From Anaerolineae bacterium (lineage in GTDB: Bacteria; Chloroflexota; Anaerolineae; Anaerolineales; UBA11858): a stretch of DNA of 10,597 nucleotides. Below the pieces are notes generated by a model, which worked only from the letters and a program-made list of their open reading frames with translations, was not told the DNA's origin and ran no database searches. How positions within the stretch are numbered: position 1 is the stretch's first letter; the number at the start of each line of letters is the position of its first letter. Position numbers and translations under genes: made by a program. Shown one piece after another: positions 1 to 6,506 of the stretch. Location of the stretch: contig RFKO01000011.1 in NCBI GenBank assembly GCA_003694235.1, positions 1-10,597 on the forward strand. The letters run 5' to 3'.

Positions 1-255
1 CGCACCGACATCGGCTCGCTGGAAGCCGGCAAATGCGCCGATTTCTTCGCCATCAACCTGAACCGCCTCGAATACGCCGGCGGCCTGCACGATCCGGTCG
101 CGGCGGTGGTCTTCGACCAGCCCGTGCGTGTGGATTACACCGTGGTGGGCGGCAAGTTTGTGGTGAAAGAAGGCCAACTGGTCACCGTGGACGAAGGCCG
201 CCTGATCGAAACGCACAATCGGCTGGCGCGGGAGCTGGTGGGAAGTGGTCAGTGA
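1..255 (+). CDS. 8-oxoguanine deaminase-like amidohydrolase, 3' fragment
   Basis: The frame is open from base 1 to a TGA at 253-255, giving the last 84 residues of a protein whose start is outside the window. The piece begins with a DIGSLEAGKCADF block, the usual C-terminal strand of amidohydrolase-superfamily deaminases (IGSLEPGKxAD). It continues with LHDPVAAVVF and VDYTVVGGKFVVKEGQLVTVDE, then a helix with HNRLARELV. The LHDPVAALVF and HNRLAxxL elements are what I know from the 8-oxoguanine deaminase / hydroxydechloroatrazine hydrolase branch, enzymes that hydrolyse the exocyclic amine of a ring base. The metal-binding residues lie upstream and cannot be checked. The nearby adenine deaminase supports a purine substrate. 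SsnA, another amidohydrolase of these clusters, is the main alternative. The last codons and stop lie inside a heptamer repeat, so the native C-terminus may have been altered by it. Confidence 0.72.
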   Translation, partial: RTDIGSLEAGKCADFFAINLNRLEYAGGLHDPVAAVVFDQPVRVDYTVVGGKFVVKEGQLVTVDEGRLIETHNRLARELVGSGQ

Positions 256-272
256 GCAGTGAGCAGTGAGGA
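245..272 (+). repeat. Heptamer tandem array GTGAGCA (4 units)
   Basis: Four consecutive 7-bp units are visible: GTGGTCA, GTGAGCA, GTGAGCA, GTGAGGA. The array starts inside the preceding coding region and supplies its stop TGA. Its last unit merges into the purine-rich GAGGA/GGAG region ahead of the start at 282. The same unit family recurs after the adenine deaminase gene at 2981-3050. Confidence 0.8.
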
Positions 273-281
273 TGGAGTAGG

Positions 282-593
282 ATGAACGACGAAAACCGCC
301 TCCCCAAATCGGCCTACCGATACTTTTGGGAGATCGACCCCGCCCAATTGGACGTTTCCGCTCACCCGCGCTACGTCATCGAGCGATTGCTGGAATACGG
401 CGATTTCCCCGAACTGCGCTGGCTCTTCCGCCGTTTTCCTCGCGAGCAGATCGTGGATACTCTGAAGCGCTCGCGGCAGTTATCTCGCCGCAGGGCTGCT
501 TTTTGGGCGCTCTATTTCGATGTTCCTTCACACAGCGTGCGATGTTTACAGAAGCCCTTCCACCAGCAACGCGACGCTATCTGGCCATACTAG
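282..593 (+). CDS. DUF6922-type small protein, probable antitoxin partner
   Basis: This is a 103-residue protein. Residues 8-80 (LPKSAYRYFWEIDP, then VIERLLEYGDFPELRWLFRRF, then REQIVDTLKRSRQLSRRRAAFWALYFDVP) match the DUF6922 pattern as I remember it. That is a short helical domain commonly encoded just before an AbiEii/AbiGii-type nucleotidyltransferase. It is basic and helical, and no membrane segment or signal peptide is seen. A GGAG (274-277) and a GAGGA (268-272) precede the ATG. The last 17 codons overlap the next gene in another frame, and the tail after residue 80 shows no conserved pattern. By position it should be the antitoxin or regulatory partner. That role is inferred from context, and the biochemical activity of the domain is not known to me. 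It is not a purine-pathway gene and looks inserted into the surrounding operon. Confidence 0.75.
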   Translation: MNDENRLPKSAYRYFWEIDPAQLDVSAHPRYVIERLLEYGDFPELRWLFRRFPREQIVDTLKRSRQLSRRRAAFWALYFDVPSHSVRCLQKPFHQQRDAIWPY

Positions 594-1177
594 GCGAGAA
601 AGGAATCAGCCGTCCTTTCTATCTCGCCGGTGGGACGGCGATCGCCCTGCACCTCGGCCACAGGATTTCTGTGGACCTGGATTACTACTCGCAAGAGCGT
701 TTCGATGTCTTCGCGCTGGACAAACGTTTGCAGGAGTTCGATGCCTACCGTCGCGAGCGACTTGCCGAGGATACGCTTCTGGGTGCGCTCGACGAGTTGC
801 GCATCAGTTTTTTCTGGTATCGCTATCATTTGCTGGAGGAACCGCTTACCGCATTGAATACGCGTATCTTGCGCCTGCCAGACCTGGCGGCGATGAAGAT
901 CGAGGCTATTGCCCAGCGCAACACGCGACGAGATTTTATTGACCTGTATTTCCTGGCACAGGAAGCGGGCATTTCGCCAGAGCGTGCGCTTGAGTATCAT
1001 CGTGCAAAGTATGCCGGTTTGGACATCAATCAGGTTCACCTTGTGCTCTCACTTGGGTATTTTGAGGAAGCGGATGCTGAACCGATGCCAAAGATGCTCA
1101 AACCGGTTCGCTGGGAAGATGTAAAGGACTTCTTCTCGCAACAGAGTCGAGAGCTGATGAGGAAATTGCTGGCTTGA
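542..1177 (+). CDS. AbiEii/AbiGii-type nucleotidyltransferase toxin
   Basis: I start this 211-residue protein at ATG 542, because the family begins shortly before the nucleotidyltransferase motif; the longer frame from 326 is only a shadow of the gene before it. Residues 28-50 read LAGGTAIALHLGHR followed by ISVDLDYYS. This is the GGT...RxSxDLD signature of AbiEii-like (PF08843) nucleotidyltransferases, with D45 and D47 as likely metal ligands. A second family block lies at 114-138: DLAAMKIEAIAQR, then R130-D131-F132-I133-D134-L135. Known members are type IV toxins: they act in the cytoplasm by transferring nucleotides to RNA (tRNA for studied relatives) and arrest growth, some protecting against phage. 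The start lies 52 bases inside the DUF6922 gene with no clear Shine-Dalgarno, so coupled translation is likely. Only 16 bases separate it from the adenine deaminase. All visible key residues are intact, so it looks functional. Confidence 0.82.
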   Translation: MFTEALPPATRRYLAILGEKGISRPFYLAGGTAIALHLGHRISVDLDYYSQERFDVFALDKRLQEFDAYRRERLAEDTLLGALDELRISFFWYRYHLLEEPLTALNTRILRLPDLAAMKIEAIAQRNTRRDFIDLYFLAQEAGISPERALEYHRAKYAGLDINQVHLVLSLGYFEEADAEPMPKMLKPVRWEDVKDFFSQQSRELMRKLLA

Positions 1178-1193
1178 ATCAGGGAGTGTATTT

Positions 1194-2981
1194 ATGAGTA
1201 TATCTGTTTCTCTCACCCGCACCCTCGTAGATGTCGCCATGGGGCGCGTGCCCGCCGACCTGGTCATCCGAGACGGGCAGTGGGTGTGCGTGCAGTCCGG
1301 CGAGATCATCCCGCATACCGACATCGCTGTCAAAGATGGGCGTATCGCTTTTGTAGGGGAAGACGCATCCCATTGCGTCGGCCCGGAGACACAGGTCATC
1401 GAGGCCGAGGGGCGCTATCTCGTCCCCGGCCTGCTCGATGGGCACATGCACGTCGAATCGGGCATGGTCACGGTGACCGAGTTCGTGCGTGCCGTCGCCC
1501 CGCGCGGCACGACCGGCATGTTCGTAGACCCGCACGAGATCGCCAACGTCTTCGGGTTGAAGGGCGTCAAATTGATGGTGGACGAGGCCGCCGCCCAGCC
1601 GATTCACGTCTGGGTGCAGATGCCCTCCTGCGTCCCCTCGGCCCCCGGCCTGGAGACGCCTGGCGCGTCCATCGGCCCGGAAGAAGTGGCTGAAGCGATG
1701 GCCTGGGACGGCATCATCGGCCTGGGCGAGATGATGAACTTCCCCGGCGTGTTCAACAGCGATGAGAAGATGCTCGCCGAAATGGCCGCCACCCACGCGG
1801 CCGGCAAGACCATCGGCGGGCACTATGCCAGCCCCGATTTGGGCCTGCCTTTCCACGGCTATGTGGCGGGCGGCCCGGAAGATGACCACGAAGGCACCCG
1901 TCTGGAAGACGCCATCGCCCGCGTGCGGCAGGGCATGAAGGCCATGCTGCGCTACGGCTCAGGATGGCACGATGTGGCCGCGCAGGTCAAGGCTGTCACC
2001 GAGCATGGCCTCGACCCGCGGCACTTCATCCTGTGCACCGATGACAGCCACTCCGAGACACTGGTCAACGACGGGCACATGGATCGTGTGTTGCGCCACG
2101 CCATCGCCGAGGGGCTGGAGCCGATGACCGCCATCCAGATGATGACCATCAATACGGCGGAACACTTTGGCGTCAGCCGCGAGATGGGTATGATCGCTCC
2201 CGGCCGTTGGGCTGATATCGTGCTGACCTCCGACCTGCGCGCGTTCCGCGCCGAGATGGTCATCGCCAAAGGGCGTGTGATCGCCGAGGAGGGGCGCTGG
2301 GTGGTGGATCTGCCGCAATATGCCTACCCCGATTGGGCCACGCACTCCGTCCATTTGGGCAAAACCCTGACGGCTGCAGACTTCCGCCTTCCAGTTGACG
2401 GTCGTCCGTCGTCTGTGGTCGCTAACGTCATCGGCGTGATCGAGAACCAGGCGCCCACCAAGCACCTGCGCATGGAAGTCACCCCGCAGGACGGTGAAAT
2501 CCGCGTGGATATGGCGCGCGACCTGGCGAAAATCGCTCTGGTGGAGCGGCACAAAGGCACCGGTGGCGTGACCGTCGGCCTGGTGCACGGCTTCGGCTTC
2601 ACCGAGAAGTGTGCCATTGCTACCACCGTGGCGCACGACAGTCACCACATGATCGTGGTCGGCACCGACGAGGCCATGATGGCGCAGGCCGCCAACAAAC
2701 TGGCCGAGACGCAGGGCGGGCAGGTGGTGGTGAAAGATGGCGAGGTCATCGGCCTGGTGGAATTGCCTATCGCCGGGCTGATGTCCAACCAGCGCGCCGA
2801 AGTGGTCGCCGAAAAGGCTGCCACGGTGTTGGAAGGTTTCCGCGCCTGCGGCTGCACGCTCAATAACCCGAATATGCAACTCTCGCTGCTGGCGCTGGTG
2901 GTCATCCCCGAACTGCGCATCTCCGACCTGGGGCTGGTGGATGTGACGAAGTTCGATTTCGTGCCGGTGGTGGCGGGGTAG
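1194..2981 (+). CDS. ade: Adenine deaminase
   Basis: This 595-residue protein has the usual length of Ade-type adenine deaminase (EC 3.5.4.2), which converts adenine to hypoxanthine and ammonia in the cytoplasm. Residues 70-400 carry the amidohydrolase domain: HMHVES at 84-89 (metal ligands H84 and H86), DPHE at 112-115, GLGEMMNFPGV at 176-186 (E179), GGHYAS at 208-213 (H210) and CTDDSH at 281-286. The C-terminal part, about 420-590, matches the adenine deaminase C-terminal domain, with KHKGTGG-like (RHKGTGG), FGFTEKCAIATTVAHDSHH and NNPNMQLSLLAL blocks. GGGAG about 7 bases before the ATG supports the start. Family members use Fe or Mn. It sits between the toxin pair and the GntR regulator, and its TAG directly abuts a heptamer array. 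No damage is seen. Confidence 0.95.
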   Translation: MSISVSLTRTLVDVAMGRVPADLVIRDGQWVCVQSGEIIPHTDIAVKDGRIAFVGEDASHCVGPETQVIEAEGRYLVPGLLDGHMHVESGMVTVTEFVRAVAPRGTTGMFVDPHEIANVFGLKGVKLMVDEAAAQPIHVWVQMPSCVPSAPGLETPGASIGPEEVAEAMAWDGIIGLGEMMNFPGVFNSDEKMLAEMAATHAAGKTIGGHYASPDLGLPFHGYVAGGPEDDHEGTRLEDAIARVRQGMKAMLRYGSGWHDVAAQVKAVTEHGLDPRHFILCTDDSHSETLVNDGHMDRVLRHAIAEGLEPMTAIQMMTINTAEHFGVSREMGMIAPGRWADIVLTSDLRAFRAEMVIAKGRVIAEEGRWVVDLPQYAYPDWATHSVHLGKTLTAADFRLPVDGRPSSVVANVIGVIENQAPTKHLRMEVTPQDGEIRVDMARDLAKIALVERHKGTGGVTVGLVHGFGFTEKCAIATTVAHDSHHMIVVGTDEAMMAQAANKLAETQGGQVVVKDGEVIGLVELPIAGLMSNQRAEVVAEKAATVLEGFRACGCTLNNPNMQLSLLALVVIPELRISDLGLVDVTKFDFVPVVAG

Positions 2982-3050
2982 TGGTCAGTGGTCAGTGAGC
3001 AGTGAGAAGTGAGTAGTGAACAGTGAGCAGTGAGTAGTGAACAGTGAACG
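2981..3050 (+). repeat. Heptamer tandem array GTGARYA (10 units)
   Basis: Ten perfectly phased 7-bp units run from the last base of the adenine deaminase stop codon: GTGGTCA twice, then GTGAGCA, GTGAGAA, GTGAGTA, GTGAACA, GTGAGCA, GTGAGTA, GTGAACA, GTGAACG. A degenerate continuation leads to GTGAGCC immediately before the GntR start at 3068. Eight of the units hold a TGA, and the 7-bp period places TGA in all three forward frames. The complementary strand stays open, which produces spurious antisense reading frames. Confidence 0.9.
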
Positions 3051-3067
3051 GTGTTCCCCAGTGAGCC

Positions 3068-3784
3068 ATGCCTAGAGACCTGCATACCCGATTGGAAGCT
3101 CTCATCGCGGCGGCCGAGCCGGGGGAACGGTTGCCCTCCGAGCCGAAGCTGGCGCGGCAGCTCGGCGTTTCACGCGCCACGCTGCGCGAGGCGATGCGCG
3201 TCTTTGAGACCCGCGGCCTGATCTGGCGGCGGCAGGGTTCCGGCACATTTGTCAGCAAAGACATGCCGGTGTTGGAAAGCGGTCTGGAGGTGCTGGAAAG
3301 CATCGATACCCTGGCCCGCCGCAAGGGGATGGACATCGCTATCAGCAACCTGGCCGTCGTCCCAATGCACAACAGCGACTACGCCCAAAAACTGGATGTG
3401 CCATCCGAAACGTTGCTGACCTACGTCGAGCGCATTGTGCACATTGACGAAAAACCGGTGGCCTGGCTGATTGACATCCTGCCGGCCGAGGTGCTGGCTC
3501 CGGATGATCTGCCCGAAAACTTCCGCGGCTCGGTGCTCGATTACCTGCTGACGCGCGGCGCGGCCGCGCAGCAGTCACGCACCGAGGTGACCGCTATCGG
3601 CGCCCCGGCGGATATCGCCAAAAAATTGCACATCCAGCGAGGCGACGTATTGCTGGCGTTCGAGGCCTGGCTCTACAGCAACGAAAACCACATCCTGGCC
3701 TATTCCCGCAGTTATTTTTTGCCCGGTCACTTCAAATTCCACATCGTGCGCCGGGTTTCCAATTTACCACCTGAGAGGTTCTGA
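3068..3784 (+). CDS. GntR-family transcriptional regulator (HutC/UTRA type)
   Basis: The protein has 238 residues. Residues 5-62 form the GntR winged helix: GERLPSEPKLARQLGVSRATLREAMRVF, then RGLIWRRQGSGTFV. Residues about 75-235 fit a UTRA ligand-binding domain: LLTYVERIVHIDEKPVAWLIDILP, then LDYLL and VLLAFEAWLYSNENHILAYSRSYFLPGHFKFHIVRR. Members bind a palindromic operator as dimers and release it on binding a small-molecule effector. The ATG at 3068 is forced, since an in-frame TGA lies one codon before it. No good Shine-Dalgarno is visible; the leader is heptamer repeat. The stop overlaps the next start (TGATG), so it is translationally coupled to the YgeY-type gene and probably controls it and the carbamoyltransferase/kinase genes. 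The effector, perhaps a purine or ureido intermediate, is inferred from context only. Confidence 0.9.
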   Translation: MPRDLHTRLEALIAAAEPGERLPSEPKLARQLGVSRATLREAMRVFETRGLIWRRQGSGTFVSKDMPVLESGLEVLESIDTLARRKGMDIAISNLAVVPMHNSDYAQKLDVPSETLLTYVERIVHIDEKPVAWLIDILPAEVLAPDDLPENFRGSVLDYLLTRGAAAQQSRTEVTAIGAPADIAKKLHIQRGDVLLAFEAWLYSNENHILAYSRSYFLPGHFKFHIVRRVSNLPPERF

Positions 3785-4989
3785 TGTTGGCAGAAAAGAT
3801 TGATGCAATCCAGCGGCGTGTGGCCGCAGCCGAGCCGGAAATCGTGCAGTTCCTGCGCGATATCGTCGCCATTCCGTCGATGAACTCGCAGCTCAAGGAA
3901 GTGGGCGAGCGCATCGGCGACGAAATGCGCAAACTCGGCTTCGAAGAAGTGCGCTTCGACAAGATGGGCAACATCCTCGGGCGCATCGGAAACGGGCCGC
4001 GGGTGCTGGTCTATGACTCGCATATCGACACGGTCGGCATCGGCGACCCGGAAGAATGGGAATGGGATCCCTTCGAAGGCAAGGTCGAGAACGGCATCCT
4101 GTACGCGCGCGGCGCGTGCGACGAGAAAGGCTCCACCCCTGGCATGGTTTATGGGCTGGCGATCGCCCGCGACCTCGGTCTGCTGGAAGGCTGGACGGTC
4201 TATTACTTCGGCAACATGGAAGAATGGTGCGACGGCATCGCCCCCAACAGCTTCGTGGAGGTGGACCCCGGTGTGCGCCCCGATTTCGTGGTGATCGGCG
4301 AGCCGACCAAACTGCAGGTCTATCGCGGCCACAAGGGACGCATCGAGCTGCGCGTGGTGGCCAAGGGCAAGAGCGCCCACGCCGCCAGCAATCACCTGGG
4401 TGATAATGCCATCTACAAGCTGCTGCCGGTTATCGCCGGCATCCGTGACCTTGAGCCGCAGCTCGGCGACCATCCCTTCCTGGGGCACGGCAAGATCACC
4501 GTCAGCGACATGCACGTCAAGACCCCCAGCATCAACGCCGTGCCCGACGAGGCCGTGATCTACATCGACCGCCGCATGACCTTTGGCGAAACCAAGGAAG
4601 AAGCCATCGCCCAGATCGAAGCGCTCATCCCACCGGAATTCAAGGACAGCGTCAAGGTGGAAGAACTGTTCTACGATGAACCATCGTACACCGGTTTCGT
4701 CTTCCCCGTGGACAAGTACTTCCCGGCCTGGGCGCTCGAAGAAGACCATCCGCTGGTGCAGGCCGGGCAAAAGGCCCGCAAGCTGATTGGCCTGCCCGAC
4801 GCCCCCGCCGGCAAGTGGGAATTTTCCACCAACGGCATCTACTGGGCGGGCAAAGCCGGTATCCCGGCCATCGGCTTCGGCCCCGGCGACGAAACCACCG
4901 CTCACACCGTGCGCGATTCCGTCCCGCTGGCGGACGTGGTCAAGGCGGCGGAGTTTTACGCACTGTTACCTGGTCTATTAGTCGATTAG
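3784..4989 (+). CDS. ygeY: YgeY-type M20 family metallohydrolase
   Basis: This 401-residue protein is an M20 dinuclear zinc hydrolase. Visible active-site elements are SHIDTVG at 79-85 (H80, D82), ARGACDEKGS at 108-117 (D113), NMEEWCDG at 144-151 (E146/E147), IGEPTKL near 171-177 (E173) and TAHTVRD around 373-378 (H374). The dimerisation-domain stretch GHKGRIELRVVAKGKSAHAA follows. Overall resemblance, including WEWDPFEGKVENGILYARG, is to YgeY, annotated as a selenium-metabolism-linked hydrolase; it is a neighbour of ygeW and carbamate kinase in E. coli. The exact substrate is uncertain; a role on a ureido- or carbamoyl-amino acid late in anaerobic purine breakdown is inferred. It starts inside the TGATG overlap with the GntR gene. 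The last four codons (L-V-D-stop) are made of ATTAGTCG repeat, so the C-terminus is repeat-derived. Confidence 0.9.
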   Translation: MLAEKIDAIQRRVAAAEPEIVQFLRDIVAIPSMNSQLKEVGERIGDEMRKLGFEEVRFDKMGNILGRIGNGPRVLVYDSHIDTVGIGDPEEWEWDPFEGKVENGILYARGACDEKGSTPGMVYGLAIARDLGLLEGWTVYYFGNMEEWCDGIAPNSFVEVDPGVRPDFVVIGEPTKLQVYRGHKGRIELRVVAKGKSAHAASNHLGDNAIYKLLPVIAGIRDLEPQLGDHPFLGHGKITVSDMHVKTPSINAVPDEAVIYIDRRMTFGETKEEAIAQIEALIPPEFKDSVKVEELFYDEPSYTGFVFPVDKYFPAWALEEDHPLVQAGQKARKLIGLPDAPAGKWEFSTNGIYWAGKAGIPAIGFGPGDETTAHTVRDSVPLADVVKAAEFYALLPGLLVD

Positions 4990-5069
4990 TCGCGTAGTCG
5001 CGTGGTCGCATGCTCGGCTGACTGACCGACTGACCGACTAACAGACTGACAGACTAACCAACCAAAGGA
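4977..5069 (+). repeat. Inverted pair of octamer arrays leading into a Shine-Dalgarno
   Basis: The left half (4977-5016) has five 8-bp units: ATTAGTCG twice, CGTAGTCG, CGTGGTCG, CATGCTCG. The right half (5022-5069) has six: CTGACCGA twice, CTAACAGA, CTGACAGA, CTAACCAA, CCAAAGGA. The reverse complement of ATTAGTCG is CGACTAAT, the same word family as CTAACCGA in rotation. The two halves are therefore inverted and could pair as a long imperfect hairpin. The final unit contributes AAGGA, 7 bases before the ATG at 5077. The array begins inside the YgeY-type gene and supplies its stop. Confidence 0.85.
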
Positions 5070-5076
5070 CTGCCTC

Positions 5077-5452
5077 ATGCCCACCATCCGCAATTTTGAA
5101 GACCTGGACGCCTGGAAAAAAAGCCCGCGAACTGGCAAACTACGTCTACGCGCTGACGCGCAAAGGCCCGTTTGCCCGCGACTTTGGCCTGCGCGACCAG
5201 ATTCAACGTGCGGCTGGTTTGGTCATGCATAACATCGCCGAAGGCTTCGACTCTGGCTATGACCCGGAATTTGCCCGCTTCTTACGCTTTGCCCGGCGGT
5301 CGGCATCGGAAGTGCAATCCCAACTCTACCTGGCGCTGGATGCAGGCTATATCACCAAAGAAGAAAAGGAGAAGGCTTACCAACTGGCAAACGAAACGAA
5401 AAAACTCATCAACGGCCTCATTGGCTACCTCACACGCCACAAACACCCCTGA
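5077..5452 (+). CDS. Four-helix-bundle protein (23S rRNA IVS family), frameshifted
   Basis: ATG 5077 lies 7 bases after AAGGA and reads MPTIRNFEDLDAWKK. The frame then breaks at seven A's (5116-5122). Skipping one A gives ARELANYVYALTRKGPFARDFGL, RDQIQRAAGLVMHNIAEGFDSG, EFARFLRFARRSASEVQSQLYLALDAGYI, and a stop at 5450-5452, about 124 residues in all. FEDLxxWKxARELxxxVY...DxGLxxQIxRAAxxxxxNIAEGF is the hallmark of the four-helix-bundle (S23/IVS) family, related to Avd proteins of diversity-generating retroelements; the cellular role of stand-alone members is unknown. Unshifted, translation from ATG 5077 would give a short garbled product. A downstream frame from TTG 5096 holds most of the domain but has no Shine-Dalgarno. 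It may be a pseudogene, a sequencing error in the A run, or a gene read by slippage. It separates two pathway genes and has octamer repeats on both sides. Confidence 0.8.
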
Positions 5453-5500
5453 CCCGACTAACCGACTAACCGACTAACCGACCAATCGACTAACTGATTA
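5453..5500 (+). repeat. Octamer tandem array ACCGACTA (6 units)
   Basis: Six phased 8-bp units follow the stop of the four-helix-bundle gene directly: CCCGACTA, ACCGACTA, ACCGACTA, ACCGACCA, ATCGACTA, ACTGATTA. They are followed by GGAG, so the Shine-Dalgarno AGGAG (5500-5504) of the next gene is formed at the array edge, 8 bases before ATG 5513. Five of the six unit junctions contain TAA or TGA. The word is the same family as in the array before the four-helix-bundle gene. Confidence 0.9.
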
Positions 5501-5512
5501 GGAGACCAACCC

Positions 5513-6502
5513 ATGCAAACCAACCTCCGTGGACGTGATTTCATCTCAGACCTCGACTTCAGCAAAGAAGAAGTCGAAACCATTCTCGATGTGGCCTGGG
5601 ACCTCAAGCGCAAACGCGCCCTGGGCGTGCCTCACCCCTACCTGCGCGACAAGACCCTGGCCATGCTTTTCTTCTTCAGCAGCACGCGCACCCGCGCCTC
5701 GTTCGAAGCCGGCATGGCCCAGCTGGGCGGCCACGCGGCCTTCATCGAAAGCAAAACCACCCAGATTTCCCACGGCGATACCGAAAAGGAAATCGGCGAA
5801 ATCCTGGGACGCTACTACGACGGCATTGCCATCCGTCACTGTGACTGGGGCGTGGGCAACCGCTACCTGAACCTGGTGGCCGAAGCCTCGCGCGCGCCGG
5901 TGCTCAACATGCAGTGCGATGTGTACCATCCGCACCAGTGCCTGGCCGACCTGATGACCATCATGGAAAAGAAAGGCCGCGACCTGCGCCGCAAGAAGAT
6001 CGTAGTCTCGTGGGCCTATGCCGCCTCGTACCTCAAACCGATCTCGGTGCCGCAGTCGCTCATCCTGCAAATGCCGCGCTTCGGCATGGATGTCACCCTG
6101 GCCTACCCGCCCGAATTCCCGCTCATGCCCGAAATCGTCGAACAGGCGCAGCAACTGGCGCGCGAAAACAAGACCAGCTTCGAAATCATCAGCGACCCGG
6201 ACGGCATGGCCGCGGCCATGGACGACGCCGACGTGATCTACGCCAAATCCTGGGGGCCGCTGCTGACCACCACCGACCCCGAAGAGGGCAAGCGCCTGCA
6301 GGACAAGTACAAACACTGGATCATGGACCAGGAAAAACTGTCCCGCGCCAAGGACGACGCCATCTACATGCACCCGCTGCCCGCCGACCGCGACATCGAA
6401 GTCACCAGCGAGGTGCTCGATGGGCCACATTCGGTGGTCTTCGACGAAGCCGAAAACCGCCTGCACGTGCAGAAGGCCGTGATGGCGCTTACGATGAGGT
6501 AG
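5513..6502 (+). CDS. ygeW: YgeW-type knotted carbamoyltransferase
   Basis: This 329-residue protein belongs to the aspartate/ornithine carbamoyltransferase superfamily. The carbamoyl-phosphate loop is FFFSSTRTRASFE with STRTR at 57-61. HPHQCLADLMT at 139-149 corresponds to the HPxQxLxDxxT block, and MHPLPADRD at 286-294 replaces the HCLP block of ornithine enzymes. The stretches ISHGDTEKEIGEILGRYYDGIAIRH and VVSWAYAASYLKPISVPQS are typical of YgeW, a member of the knotted carbamoyltransferases. These do not use ornithine or aspartate as main substrates. Recent work ties the gene to anaerobic purine breakdown, where it would run in the phosphorolytic direction, yielding carbamoyl phosphate and an amino compound. 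The adjacent carbamate kinase fits that. AGGAG lies 8 bases upstream of the ATG. All visible motifs are intact. Confidence 0.93.
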   Translation: MQTNLRGRDFISDLDFSKEEVETILDVAWDLKRKRALGVPHPYLRDKTLAMLFFFSSTRTRASFEAGMAQLGGHAAFIESKTTQISHGDTEKEIGEILGRYYDGIAIRHCDWGVGNRYLNLVAEASRAPVLNMQCDVYHPHQCLADLMTIMEKKGRDLRRKKIVVSWAYAASYLKPISVPQSLILQMPRFGMDVTLAYPPEFPLMPEIVEQAQQLARENKTSFEIISDPDGMAAAMDDADVIYAKSWGPLLTTTDPEEGKRLQDKYKHWIMDQEKLSRAKDDAIYMHPLPADRDIEVTSEVLDGPHSVVFDEAENRLHVQKAVMALTMR

Positions 6503-6506
6503 TTAG

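Noticed and set aside
326..541. N-terminal extension of the nucleotidyltransferase from ATG 326
   Set aside because: The extension is Arg/Pro-rich out-of-frame reading of the DUF6922 gene and does not resemble the family.
2981..3050. CRISPR array
   Set aside because: Units are 7-9 bp, contiguous and without spacers; no cas genes are present.
2642..3085. Minus-strand frames with SLLTAHC-like heptapeptide repeats
   Set aside because: They arise only because the 7-bp array has no stops on that strand; the repeat peptide is an artefact of the array.
3727..4905. Long minus-strand open frames (for example 3727-4905, 1959-2879, 6578-7957, 8109-9146)
   Set aside because: They mirror clear + strand enzymes in GC-rich DNA, show no family motifs, and their compositions look like antisense translations.
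5077..5452. Avd gene of a diversity-generating retroelement
   Set aside because: No reverse transcriptase and no template/variable repeat pair in the window; the family match is to four-helix-bundle proteins in general.
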